Assembly (NCBI GenBank): GCA_045612925.1
Contig: JAZKZX010000053.1
Span: forward strand, 1 to 45,289
DNA from: UBA1189 sp045612925
GTDB taxonomy: Bacteria > Bacteroidota > Bacteroidia > Bacteroidales > Bacteroidaceae
Length of the DNA stretch: 45,289 nucleotides
Direction of reading: 5' to 3'
The position numbers and the translations under genes were made by a program. How positions within the stretch are numbered: position 1 is the first letter of the stretch; each line of letters starts with the position of its first letter. Under the pieces are notes generated by a model that worked only from the letters and a program-made list of their open reading frames with translations, was not told the origin of the DNA and ran no database searches. Below, one piece after another: positions 16,189-23,862 of the stretch.

Positions 16189-17193
16189 TTATTTTGCCTG
16201 TGCCTGACAAGCGGTGATCGCCACCATGTTATACACATCGTCGATAGAGCAACCGCGTGAGAGGTCGTTCACAGGACGAGCGATACCCTGGAGGATGGGG
16301 CCGAGAGCCTCGGCACCGCCCAAGCGCTGAACGAGCTTGTAGGCGATGTTACCTACCTCGAGGGTGGGGAATACGAGTACATTGGCCTTACCTGCAATCT
16401 CTGAGCCGGGAGCCTTGCTGCTACCTACAGAGGGAACGAGAGCGGCATCGGCCTGCAATTCACCATCAATCTTGAGCTCGGGAGCCAGCTCCTTGGCGAG
16501 GCGGAGCGCCTCGGTCACCTTGTCTACGCACTCATGCTTGGCCGAACCCTTGGTTGAGAAGCTCAGCATAGCCACGCGGGGATCCTCGATGCCAGCCACG
16601 GCGCGAGCGGTCTCGGCGCAGCATACGGCGATCTGTGAGAGCTGTGCAGCATCGGGCACGGGTGTCACGGCGCAGTCGCCCATGATGAGCACGCCACTCT
16701 CGCCATATTGCGGAGTCTGTGTGATCATTACGAAAGCACCCGATACGCAGCTGATGCCAGGGGCTGTCTTGATGATTTGCAATGCGGGACGCAGCACATT
16801 ACCGGTAGTGTTCTCTGCACCGGCGAGCTGACCGTCGGCGTCACCAGCCTTGATGATGAGGCATCCGAGGTAGAGGGGGTTCACCACGAGCTTCTGAGCC
16901 TCCTCGTAGGTCATGCCCTTCTTCTTGCGGAGCTCCACGAGCAGGTTGGTATACTCCTCCTTCTTGGGGTGGTTCTCGGGGTCGATGATGGTAGCCTTGC
17001 CGATATTGGTGAGGCCCCACTCAGCGGCGAGTCCGTTTACCTTGTCGGGGTTACCGATAAGAATGATGTCGGCTACCTCATCGGCAAGGAGGCGGTCGGC
17101 TGCTCTCAATGTACGCTCCTCAGTAGATTCGGGGAGTACGATGCGCTGCTTGTTGCTTTTGGCACGCGCAATGATTTGACTTAACAGATCCAT
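16189..17193 (-). CDS. pta: phosphate acetyltransferase
   Basis: Interconverts acetyl-CoA and acetyl phosphate, the step before acetate kinase. The 334-aa protein is the short form containing only the catalytic PTA/PTB domain (RIVLPESTEERTLRAADRLL near the N-terminus; GDCAVTPVPDAAQLSQIA and SVGSSKAPGSEIAGKANVLVFP in the second half), without the N-terminal DRTGG domains of enterobacterial Pta. It is first in a minus-strand run leading to ackA. A TACCTTTG promoter lies 41 bp upstream of its start. Confidence 0.96.
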   Translation of the reverse strand: MDLLSQIIARAKSNKQRIVLPESTEERTLRAADRLLADEVADIILIGNPDKVNGLAAEWGLTNIGKATIIDPENHPKKEEYTNLLVELRKKKGMTYEEAQKLVVNPLYLGCLIIKAGDADGQLAGAENTTGNVLRPALQIIKTAPGISCVSGAFVMITQTPQYGESGVLIMGDCAVTPVPDAAQLSQIAVCCAETARAVAGIEDPRVAMLSFSTKGSAKHECVDKVTEALRLAKELAPELKIDGELQADAALVPSVGSSKAPGSEIAGKANVLVFPTLEVGNIAYKLVQRLGGAEALGPILQGIARPVNDLSRGCSIDDVYNMVAITACQAQAK

Positions 17194-17233
17194 TAGTACC
17201 TTATATTTTTATTATAATATATGTTATATGTTG

Positions 17234-17241
17234 CAAAGGTA
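17234..17241 (-). promoter_or_regulatory. pta promoter -7 box
   Basis: TACCTTTG on the minus strand, 41 bp upstream of the pta ATG, followed by an AT-rich leader. Confidence 0.65.
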
Positions 17242-17346
17242 AGGTTTTTTATTTAACGATGTAGCTTAAGCTCCCCAAAAAATGCATAATAATGCGCATT
17301 ATCAGGCGTTTTGCCCTCAGCGCTTGCAATAACGAGATATTATCGT

Positions 17347-17354
17347 TACTTTTG
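17347..17354 (+). promoter_or_regulatory. -7 box for the LeuA2/CimA-type gene
   Basis: TACTTTTG, 27 bp before the ATG at 17381 and divergent from the pta promoter. A TTG occurs 20 bp upstream (17324-17326), fitting the -33 position. Confidence 0.6.
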
Positions 17355-17380
17355 TGCCCCATTAAGGTAAAGAGAAGAAT

Positions 17381-18901
17381 ATGACAACCCGACAGATTGA
17401 AATAATGGACACTACGCTGCGCGATGGAGAGCAGACCAGCGGCGTATCGTTCGTCCCTCAAGAGAAGCTATCCATTGCTCGTTGCCTGCTCGATGACTTG
17501 CGTGTCAACCGCATCGAGGTAGCCTCGGCGCGTGTGTCGGCAGGCGAGGCCGAGTCGGTCAAGGCTATTTGCGACTGGGCACAGCGTGCTGGACATATCG
17601 ATAAGGTCGAGATTCTCGGCTTCGTTGACGGCACCACTTCGGTCGACTGGATCCTCGGTTGCGGTGCCCGCGTGATGAACCTCCTCACCAAGGGCTCGCT
17701 CAAGCACTGTACCGAGCAGCTCAAGCGCACCCCCGAAGAGCATATTGCCGACATCCGCCGCACGGTAGCCTACGCCACCGAGAAGGGCGTGTCTGTCAAT
17801 GTATATCTCGAGGACTGGAGCAACGGCATGAAGAGCTCGCCCGACTATGTCTTCCAGCTCATGGACGGTCTGCAGGGCTGCGGCATCCGCCGTTTCATGT
17901 TGCCCGATACGCTTGGCGTCCTCAACCCCATGCAGGTGCAGTCCTTCATGGGCGTCATGGTGCAGCGTTACCCCGGCACCCACTTCGACTTCCATGCCCA
18001 CAACGACTACGACCTTGCCGTGAGCAATGTCTATGCCGCCGTATTGGCGGGTGCCAAGGGCTTGCACACCACCATCAACGGCCTTGGCGAGCGTGCAGGC
18101 AATGCCCCCTTGGCCAGCGTGCAGGCCATCCTGCGCGACCACTTCGGTGCCGACACCACCATCAACGAAGAGCGCCTCAACGATGCCAGCCGCCTCGTAG
18201 AGTCCTACTCGGGCATCACCATTCCCGCCAACAAGCCCATCGTCGGTGAGAATGTCTTCACCCAGGTGGCAGGCGTGCATGCCGATGGCGACAACAAGAA
18301 CAACCTCTACTGCAACGAGTTGCTGCCCGAGCGCTTCGGCCGCAAGCGCGAGTACGCTCTGGGTAAGACGAGTGGCAAGGCCAACATACGCAAGAACCTC
18401 GAAGCCCTCGGCCTCGAGCTTGACGACGATGCCATGCGCAAGGTCACAGCCCGCATCATCGAGCTGGGCGACAAGAAAGAGGTGGTCACCCAGGAAGACC
18501 TCCCCTACATCATTTCCGATGTGCTGAAACACTCCGTCGAGGATGCCCGCGTCAAGCTCCTGAGCTACTATGTCACCCTCTCGCAAGGCCTCAAGCCCAT
18601 GGCTTCGCTCAAGCTCAGCATTGGCGACCAGGTATACGAGCAGAACGCCAGCGGCGACGGTCAGTACGACGCCTTCGTGCGTGCCCTGCGCAAGATCTAT
18701 AAGGAGACCCTCGGCCGCAAGTTCCCCATGCTGACGAACTACGCCGTGTCTATCCCCCCTGGCGGTCGCACCGACGCCTTTGTGCAGACCATCATCACCT
18801 GGGAGTACGAGGGTAAGACCTTCAAGACCCGCGGCCTCGATGCCGACCAGACGGAGGCTGCCATCAAGGCCACCATCAAGATGCTCAATATCATTGAGTG
18901 A
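17381..18901 (+). CDS. 2-isopropylmalate/citramalate synthase family (LeuA2/CimA-like)
   Basis: A 506-aa Claisen-condensing enzyme. The metal and acetyl-CoA motifs DTTLRDGEQTSGVSF (about residues 10-24), HAHNDYDLAVSN and INGLGERAGN are present, as is the C-terminal LeuA regulatory (allosteric) domain from about residue 390, with GDGQYDAFVRALRKIY. The sequence matches the second leuA-type gene of Bacteroides species rather than canonical LeuA, so it may be a citramalate synthase feeding isoleucine; activity cannot be settled from sequence. Codons are strongly C-ending, unlike the A/T-rich genes at the window start, which creates long open shadow frames. A BCAT gene lies 2.6 kb downstream but is not in the same unit. 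Confidence 0.85.
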   Translation: MTTRQIEIMDTTLRDGEQTSGVSFVPQEKLSIARCLLDDLRVNRIEVASARVSAGEAESVKAICDWAQRAGHIDKVEILGFVDGTTSVDWILGCGARVMNLLTKGSLKHCTEQLKRTPEEHIADIRRTVAYATEKGVSVNVYLEDWSNGMKSSPDYVFQLMDGLQGCGIRRFMLPDTLGVLNPMQVQSFMGVMVQRYPGTHFDFHAHNDYDLAVSNVYAAVLAGAKGLHTTINGLGERAGNAPLASVQAILRDHFGADTTINEERLNDASRLVESYSGITIPANKPIVGENVFTQVAGVHADGDNKNNLYCNELLPERFGRKREYALGKTSGKANIRKNLEALGLELDDDAMRKVTARIIELGDKKEVVTQEDLPYIISDVLKHSVEDARVKLLSYYVTLSQGLKPMASLKLSIGDQVYEQNASGDGQYDAFVRALRKIYKETLGRKFPMLTNYAVSIPPGGRTDAFVQTIITWEYEGKTFKTRGLDADQTEAAIKATIKMLNIIE

Positions 18902-18958
18902 GCGTCTGCCCTCGACTTATTTCTTGACGCAGATCAAGCCTCAGTCATTGGATATATG

Positions 18959-20308
18959 CTATGGCTGTATCACCACCACCTCCATATCGGTAGCCAGGCG
19001 TACGCGGAGCCATTCGGTGAGCAGTGTCAGCTCGGTCGAAGATAGTGTAGAGTCGGGGTGTACGATGACAGATAGGCTTGGTACGGCAACGAGCGAGTCG
19101 GCGCTCACCATAGCGCCACGGGCCAGCATCACATCCCGAACAGAGGGGTATATGCCCATAATTTCGCGGGCCAGCTGCACATAGGGGATCTCCTCCTTCG
19201 CTGAGGCAGCTAGTTGCTGGCGTAGGCGGACGATCTCGGCATCGCGGCGCGACACCTCGGTGTCCATCTTGTCGTAGATGCTCTTCACGAGCTCGATGCC
19301 GTTGTCCTGTGCGGTAGTGCTATACTCATTGATGAGCACCTGCTCCTCCTTGATGCCATACTCGGTAGCTTGTGCAAGAATGTCGCGTCGTGTCTGCTCG
19401 GTGAGCGGGTCGCCTGAGAAGTAGAGGTTCACCACGGAGCCGTCGGTGTGGTCTATCTTATAGTCGTAGAGGATGGTGCGCCCATACACCTTGCACTGCT
19501 CGGCAAAGGTGGCGGCATTGCCCTCGAAGTTGTTTTGGCGGATGAAGGTGACTGCCGACCATATGCTAGGCACGATGAAGAGGACGATGAGCACGCTGCT
19601 GAAGGTGCGCGTGCGGCGCTGCACGAGAGCATCGGCGAAGGCCACCTCGCGAAAGCCGAAGTACTTGACGCTGATGTAGGTGGCCAGCATGATGAAGATG
19701 CAGTTGATGACAAACAGGTAGGCCGCTCCCACGAAGTAGCTGAAGTTGCCGCTGGCAAGTCCGAAGCCAGCCGTGCAGAGGGGCGGCATGAGGGCGGTGG
19801 CGATGGCCACGCCAGCAAACACGGTGCCCTTCTCCTTGCGGCACTGCTCGAGGATGCCTGCAAAGCCACCGGCAAGGGCTATGAGCACATCGTAGATGGT
19901 GGGGTTGGTGCGGGCAAGCAGTTCGCTGGGGTCGTTGAGGCTGAGCGGAGTGATGAGGAAGTAGACGAACGAGGCCACCAGACTGATGGTCACCATCACC
20001 AGGAGGTTCTTCCCTGACGACTTGATGAGCTGCATATCGTTGATGCCCAAGCCCAAGCCTACACCGAAGATGGGGCCCATGAGCGGCGATATGAGCATGG
20101 CACCGATGATGACGGGGATGGAGTTGACGTTGAGGCCCACCGAGGCGATGATGATGGCGATGGCCAAGATCCACGCGTTGGGTCCACGGAAGTAGATGTT
20201 GCTACGGATGGACTTCTCGGCCGCTGCTGTGTCTACATAGTCGGTCAGGCGTGTTGTCTCACGCAATAGGGTGGTGAGTCGTTGCATCAGTCTCTCTCTC
20301 AGTTTCAT
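18959..20308 (-). CDS. DUF389 (TIGR00341-type) membrane protein
   Basis: A 449-aa protein of unknown function. The N-terminal 30 residues are soluble, followed by about six hydrophobic segments with the family signature GAMLISPLMGPIFGVGLGL (about residues 69-87) and ATALMPPLCTAGFGLASGN. The C-terminal 180 residues are soluble and probably form a periplasmic or cytoplasmic domain with a coiled-coil stretch (KMDTEVSRRDAEIVRLRQQL). DUF389 proteins are widespread in Bacteroidota and Actinobacteria; no transport substrate is established. Convergent with the preceding gene, with a 57-bp gap. Confidence 0.85.
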   Translation of the reverse strand: MKLRERLMQRLTTLLRETTRLTDYVDTAAAEKSIRSNIYFRGPNAWILAIAIIIASVGLNVNSIPVIIGAMLISPLMGPIFGVGLGLGINDMQLIKSSGKNLLVMVTISLVASFVYFLITPLSLNDPSELLARTNPTIYDVLIALAGGFAGILEQCRKEKGTVFAGVAIATALMPPLCTAGFGLASGNFSYFVGAAYLFVINCIFIMLATYISVKYFGFREVAFADALVQRRTRTFSSVLIVLFIVPSIWSAVTFIRQNNFEGNAATFAEQCKVYGRTILYDYKIDHTDGSVVNLYFSGDPLTEQTRRDILAQATEYGIKEEQVLINEYSTTAQDNGIELVKSIYDKMDTEVSRRDAEIVRLRQQLAASAKEEIPYVQLAREIMGIYPSVRDVMLARGAMVSADSLVAVPSLSVIVHPDSTLSSTELTLLTEWLRVRLATDMEVVVIQP

Positions 20309-20339
20309 AGTCGTATGTGTTTTTTTTGATATTCAGCGG

Positions 20340-20347
20340 CAAACTTA
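20340..20347 (-). promoter_or_regulatory. promoter of the DUF389 gene
   Basis: TAAGTTTG on the minus strand, 32 bp upstream of the start codon. Confidence 0.55.
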
Positions 20348-20410
20348 CATAAAAAAAGTGAACTTTCACGCAAACCGCATAAAAAAGGAGTCTCGCTTGT
20401 GAGCCTTTGG

Positions 20411-20522
20411 CGGGGGAGAGGCTTCCCTTCTTGCCTCACTTTTGCCATCCTTCGGGGAGAGTAACTCGGTCCGCGGTCTTCCGAGTCACCCCTCCTTTAG
20501 GAGGGGCAGGGGGGAGGCTTTT
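20411..20522. repeat. G-rich palindromic repeat copy
   Basis: GGGGGAGAGGC at the left and CCCCTCCTTTAGGAGGGG then GGGGGGAGGC at the right, with an internal hairpin ACTCGG/CCGAGT (20464-20469, 20481-20486). It belongs to the family seen at 14.7 and 16.1 kb. Confidence 0.7.
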
Positions 20523-20653
20523 TTCTGATGCAAAGATACTACACCTATTTTCCCCATTCCGAGATAATGATAAGTTCGTACAAGTTCTCCGCGTAAAGCA
20601 TTGATATTCCTCCGTATATTTATTGTAGCTTTCATCTATGGGTGGGTCACTCC

Positions 20654-20901
20654 AAATCATCAGTATTCAGTAATCAGTAGTTTTTATCCGTGTGTAAATA
20701 GTGGAGAAGAAATTTTATATATATAACTAATTATATATATAACCTATTTTTTATGTCCTTGTGTGGTGTCATTTATCTTACTGATTACTGAGTACTGATA
20801 ACTTTGTGTGTCGTGTGTACTTGTGAAGGTGTTGATATTGATGCAGTTAGCTGGCGTGATTGATGTCATCAGTACTCAGTACTCAGTAGTTTTTTATCTC
20901 T
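20654..20901. repeat. three copies of an ATCAGTA-type repeat, two inverted
   Basis: Copy 1 ATCAGTATTCAGTAATCAGT (about 20658-20677) and copy 2 ACTGATTACTGAGTACTGAT (about 20779-20798) are inverted relative to each other; copy 3 (about 20867-20889) repeats the orientation of copy 1 as ATCAGTACTCAGTACTCAGT. Copies 1 and 3 are followed by AGTTTTT(T)ATC. Between copies 1 and 2 lie two TTATATATATAA palindromes separated by CTAA. No coding frame is credible here. Confidence 0.7.
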
Positions 20902-20971
20902 TTTTGCTCTCTGTAGAGAGGTAAAATACGGTAAAACCGCCTTCGAGTGTACTGAAATCGTAGACTTTATC

Positions 20972-21046
20972 GACTGAAAAAGTTGACCTTTTCCCCGAGA
21001 AAAGTTGACTCTTTCCCTGAGAAAGTTGACTCTTCCTGCCTCCCCA
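20972..21046 (+). repeat. about 22-bp tandem repeat, three units
   Basis: Units share the core GAGAAAAGTTGACTCTTTCC; the first reads CTGAAAAAGTTGACCTTTTC and the third is shortened at its A-run. A partial fourth core, CAGTCGAC, follows. The array has no promoter or frame attached to it. Confidence 0.7.
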
Positions 21047-21320
21047 GTCGACTTTGTTGTGCTTGTGCGTGTGGTATTAGCGGCGAGCCTGCGGCGAGCG
21101 TCCGCCGCACCTATCATAGATGGTTGTGTAGCCTACGCCGCGCCGCGCTGGCAGGTGCGAGATGCACGAGACCCGCGGCATGTGGGAGGCATGCAGGCCG
21201 TGGGGGTATAAGGAGAACTCCAAAAGTGATCACCCGCACGCAAGTAATGACGATAGTACAGCTCCTCGGTGAACCGTAAGAAAATATGGCCGAAAGCCTT
21301 GCAGATATGCAAAGTCTTTG
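21047..21320. other. GC-rich non-coding stretch, unexplained
   Basis: About 270 bp between the tandem array and the first ilvE leader promoter. 21070-21210 is clearly richer in G and C than its AT-rich surroundings. Short open frames occur on both strands but none resembles a known protein or has a fitting start context. No tRNA cloverleaf was recognised. Confidence 0.4.
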
Positions 21321-21405
21321 TAACTTTGTGGAGGAAAGTAAATGTTTTTATTGGTGATTTTTATTGGTGAGAGTGCTCATCGTGAGATGGGGCTCTCTTT
21401 TTTTT
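21321..21405 (+). ncRNA. promoter-terminator leader RNA upstream of ilvE
   Basis: The -7 box TAACTTTG (21321-21328) would start an RNA at about 21335. A hairpin with arms GAGAG (21369-21373) and CTCTC (21393-21397), plus inner pairs GCTC/GGGC and CATC/GATG, is followed by eight T (21398-21405): an intrinsic terminator about 35 nt into the RNA. A 13-bp tandem repeat TTTTTATTGGTGA (21345-21370) lies in between. From ATG 21342 a frame begins MFLLVIFIG, rich in Leu/Val/Ile codons, but it runs through the hairpin and would be nearly leaderless. It is either an attenuator or a free small RNA. Confidence 0.55.
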
Positions 21406-21424
21406 ATCTACACGAAGAAAAAAC

Positions 21425-21455
21425 TTGTTTTTTCGCTCGCCTTACATTAACTTCG
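21425..21455 (+). promoter_or_regulatory. second ilvE promoter, downstream of the leader terminator
   Basis: -33 TTG (21425-21427), the spacer TTTTTTCGCTCGCCTTACAT (20 bp) and -7 TAACTTCG (21448-21455), one mismatch from consensus. The spacer closely matches those of the rplS, rpsO and rplY promoters. This promoter would bypass the terminator at 21369-21405. Confidence 0.6.
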
Positions 21456-21511
21456 CGGCATCTTATGTGAAGATATCTAAAGAGAGAAAATCAAACAAGA
21501 CTATTATAGTT

Positions 21512-22540
21512 ATGGAAAAAGAATTGGAATTGGACTGGTCGAACCTCTCGTTCGGCTATATGAAGACCGACTACAATGTGCGTTGCTACTACCGCAATGG
21601 TGCGTGGGGCGATGTGGAGGTGTCGGATAGTGAGAGTGTGAACCTGCACATGGCAGCTACCTGCCTGCACTACGGACAGGAGGCGTTCGAGGGACTGAAG
21701 GCCTTCCGTGGTAAAGACGGCAAGATCCGTGTGTTCCGTCTCGAGGCCAATGCCGAGCGCTTGCAGAGCACCTGCGACGGCATCATGATGCCGCAACTCC
21801 CCACGGAGAAGTTCCGCGAGATGGTGCTCAAGGTGGTGAAGATGAACGAGCGCTTCGTGCCCCCCTACGAGAGTGGTGCTTCGCTCTACATCCGTCCCTT
21901 GCTCATCGGTACTGGAGCTCAGGTGGGCGTGCATCCTGCCGATGAGTACCTGTTCATGATATTCGTGATGCCCGTGGGCCCCTACTTCAAGGGTGGCTTC
22001 TCTACCAATCCCTATGTGGTGATACGCCAGTACGACCGCTCGGCACCCCTCGGCACCGGTATCTACAAGGTGGGTGGCAACTATGCCGCTTCGATGAAGG
22101 CTAACAAGCTGGCTCACGACCTGGGCTACTCGTGCGAGTTTTACCTCGACGCGAAGGAGAAGAAATACATCGACGAGTGCGGTGCGGCCAACTTCTTCGG
22201 CATCAAGGACAATACCTATGTGACTCCGAAGTCGACCTCTATCCTGCCCTCTATCACCAACAAGAGCCTGATGCAGCTGGCCGAGGATATGGGCTTGAAG
22301 GTGGAGCGTCGCCAGATACCTATCGAGGAGCTCGACACCTTCGAGGAGGCGGGCGCATGCGGCACAGCAGCGGTAATATCGCCCATCGAGCGCATCGACG
22401 ACTTGGAGATGAAGCGCTCCTATGTCATCGCCAAGGATGGCAAGCCGGGCCCCATCTGCCGCAAGCTCTATGACACACTGCGTGGCATACAGTATGGCGA
22501 CATCGAGGACCGCCACGGATGGGTAACTGTGGTAGAGTAA
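21512..22540 (+). CDS. ilvE: branched-chain amino acid aminotransferase
   Basis: Last step of leucine, isoleucine and valine synthesis, or first step of their degradation. The 342-aa protein is fold-type IV PLP-dependent: the PLP lysine is K186 in IYKVGGNYAAS, with GQEAFEGLKAFRGKDG upstream and DECGAANFFGI and EEAGACGTAAVISPI downstream, as in the class II (eukaryote-like) BCAT branch. The frame is open from 21425 but the conserved sequence starts at MEKELELDWSNL (21512). Expression is likely from two promoters, one behind a terminator. Confidence 0.95.
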   Translation: MEKELELDWSNLSFGYMKTDYNVRCYYRNGAWGDVEVSDSESVNLHMAATCLHYGQEAFEGLKAFRGKDGKIRVFRLEANAERLQSTCDGIMMPQLPTEKFREMVLKVVKMNERFVPPYESGASLYIRPLLIGTGAQVGVHPADEYLFMIFVMPVGPYFKGGFSTNPYVVIRQYDRSAPLGTGIYKVGGNYAASMKANKLAHDLGYSCEFYLDAKEKKYIDECGAANFFGIKDNTYVTPKSTSILPSITNKSLMQLAEDMGLKVERRQIPIEELDTFEEAGACGTAAVISPIERIDDLEMKRSYVIAKDGKPGPICRKLYDTLRGIQYGDIEDRHGWVTVVE

Positions 22541-22573
22541 CAGTAAAGAATGTAAATAAAACGCGATAAACAT

Positions 22574-23788
22574 ATGAAAAGAGTATTGTCAGCGATTGCG
22601 CTCATGGCGTTTGTAGGCATGGGCTTCGCACAGGATAAGGCGGTGAAGGCCGAGATCTATGGTTTCATACGCAATTACTTCACTTATGACTCGCGCAGTT
22701 GCGTGCAGTCCAACGAGGGCTTGTTTAACATGCTTCCCAATGACCATAAGCTGGGAGGTGTTAATGGTCAGGACCTCAATGCCATCCCCTCGGTGCGATT
22801 CCTTTCTATGACCACACGCTTCGGCTTGAATGTGACCGGTCCCGAGATATGGAACGCCAAGTCGACCGCTAAGATTGAGTCGGACTTCTGTGGGGCCTCT
22901 TCGGGTACGGCCTTCAACCTCCGCATCCGTCAGGCCTATGCCAAGTTGGCCTGGGAGAACAGCGACCTGCTCGTAGGTCAGGCATGGCACCCCATGGCGG
23001 GCGACCTCATGCCCGAGGTGTTCAGCCTCGCTACGGGCGCTCCCTTCAACCCCTTCAACCGCTCGCCGCAGGTGCGCTACAACTATGCTCCCATCAAGGG
23101 ACTCTCGTTCACGGCTGCAGCGATCCATCAGTTCCAATATGGCTCGGTGGGCCTCGATGGCAAGACATCGAACACCTACCAGCGCAATGCCCTCGTGCCC
23201 GAGCTCTTCGTGGGTATGACCGCCAAGGGTAAGCACCTCACTGGTGGCTTTGGCGTAGACGCATCGACCATCGCTCCGCGTGTGGTAGTCAACAATATGC
23301 GTGTCGATGAGCGTCTCACCAGCTACTCGGCCATGGTGTTCGGTTCGCTCAAGGTCGATGACCTCTCGGTGCGTGCCAAGGCTACCTATGGTGAGAATAC
23401 CTCACACATGCAGCAACCCACGGGCTTCGGCATCGTATCTGTTGCTGACAATGGCGTACAGATCTACGAGCCCATGCAGCTTGGCTCGGCATGGGTCACC
23501 ATGATGTATGGCAAGAAGTTGCGCTACGGCTTCTTTGCCGGTTGGCTGAAGAACTACGGCTTGGTGAAGAATCAATCAAAAGACATTGTCGTACGCAACA
23601 ATAAGGGTATGGATCAGGCCTACCGATTCTCTCCCATCGTGACCTATAAGGTGGAGAATATGACGATAGGTCTTGAGTATGAGCACACAGCAACTGCATA
23701 CGGCGACTATCAGCCCAGCGGTGTGGTGACCAATACACACTGGGTGGCCAATCATCGCGTATGCGCAATGTTGAAATATGACTTTTAA
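22574..23788 (+). CDS. outer-membrane porin-like beta-barrel protein
   Basis: A 404-aa exported protein: signal peptide MKRVLSAIALMAFVGMGFA, then alternating amphipathic strands and a C-terminal phenylalanine (MLKYDF), the usual Omp insertion signal. The start IYGFIRNYFTYDSR and the WENSDLLVGQAWHPM and YNYAPIKGLSFTAAAIHQF stretches resemble Bacteroidota porin-like proteins annotated only as hypothetical or DcaP-like. Specific cargo unknown. It starts 33 bp after ilvE on the same strand, so it may share that transcript. Confidence 0.75.
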   Translation: MKRVLSAIALMAFVGMGFAQDKAVKAEIYGFIRNYFTYDSRSCVQSNEGLFNMLPNDHKLGGVNGQDLNAIPSVRFLSMTTRFGLNVTGPEIWNAKSTAKIESDFCGASSGTAFNLRIRQAYAKLAWENSDLLVGQAWHPMAGDLMPEVFSLATGAPFNPFNRSPQVRYNYAPIKGLSFTAAAIHQFQYGSVGLDGKTSNTYQRNALVPELFVGMTAKGKHLTGGFGVDASTIAPRVVVNNMRVDERLTSYSAMVFGSLKVDDLSVRAKATYGENTSHMQQPTGFGIVSVADNGVQIYEPMQLGSAWVTMMYGKKLRYGFFAGWLKNYGLVKNQSKDIVVRNNKGMDQAYRFSPIVTYKVENMTIGLEYEHTATAYGDYQPSGVVTNTHWVANHRVCAMLKYDF

Positions 23789-23862
23789 TAGATTCTGAAT
23801 TTTTGAATTCTAAGATTAGCAGATGAAAGGAGAAAACTTTCAACTCTCAACTCGTCGAGTGT

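Noticed and set aside
17468..18586. Long 372-codon minus-strand frame opposite the LeuA2/CimA-type gene
   Set aside because: It mirrors the C-ending codon bias of the real gene; product is low-complexity His/Val/Ala text with no family resemblance.
20972..21046. CRISPR-like reading of the AGTTGAC tandem units
   Set aside because: Units are contiguous with no spacers and no cas genes are nearby.
20869..21279. Short frames on both strands over the AGTTGAC array and GC-rich island
   Set aside because: Products are repeats or Arg/Ala-rich text without start context or similarity.
21342..21470. ilvE leader frame as a definite leader peptide
   Set aside because: The GGAGG is at or before the predicted transcript start and the frame does not stop before the terminator; kept only as a possibility in the findings.
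21491..22573. 360-codon minus-strand frame covering ilvE
   Set aside because: ilvE on the plus strand has all the family motifs; the antisense product has none.
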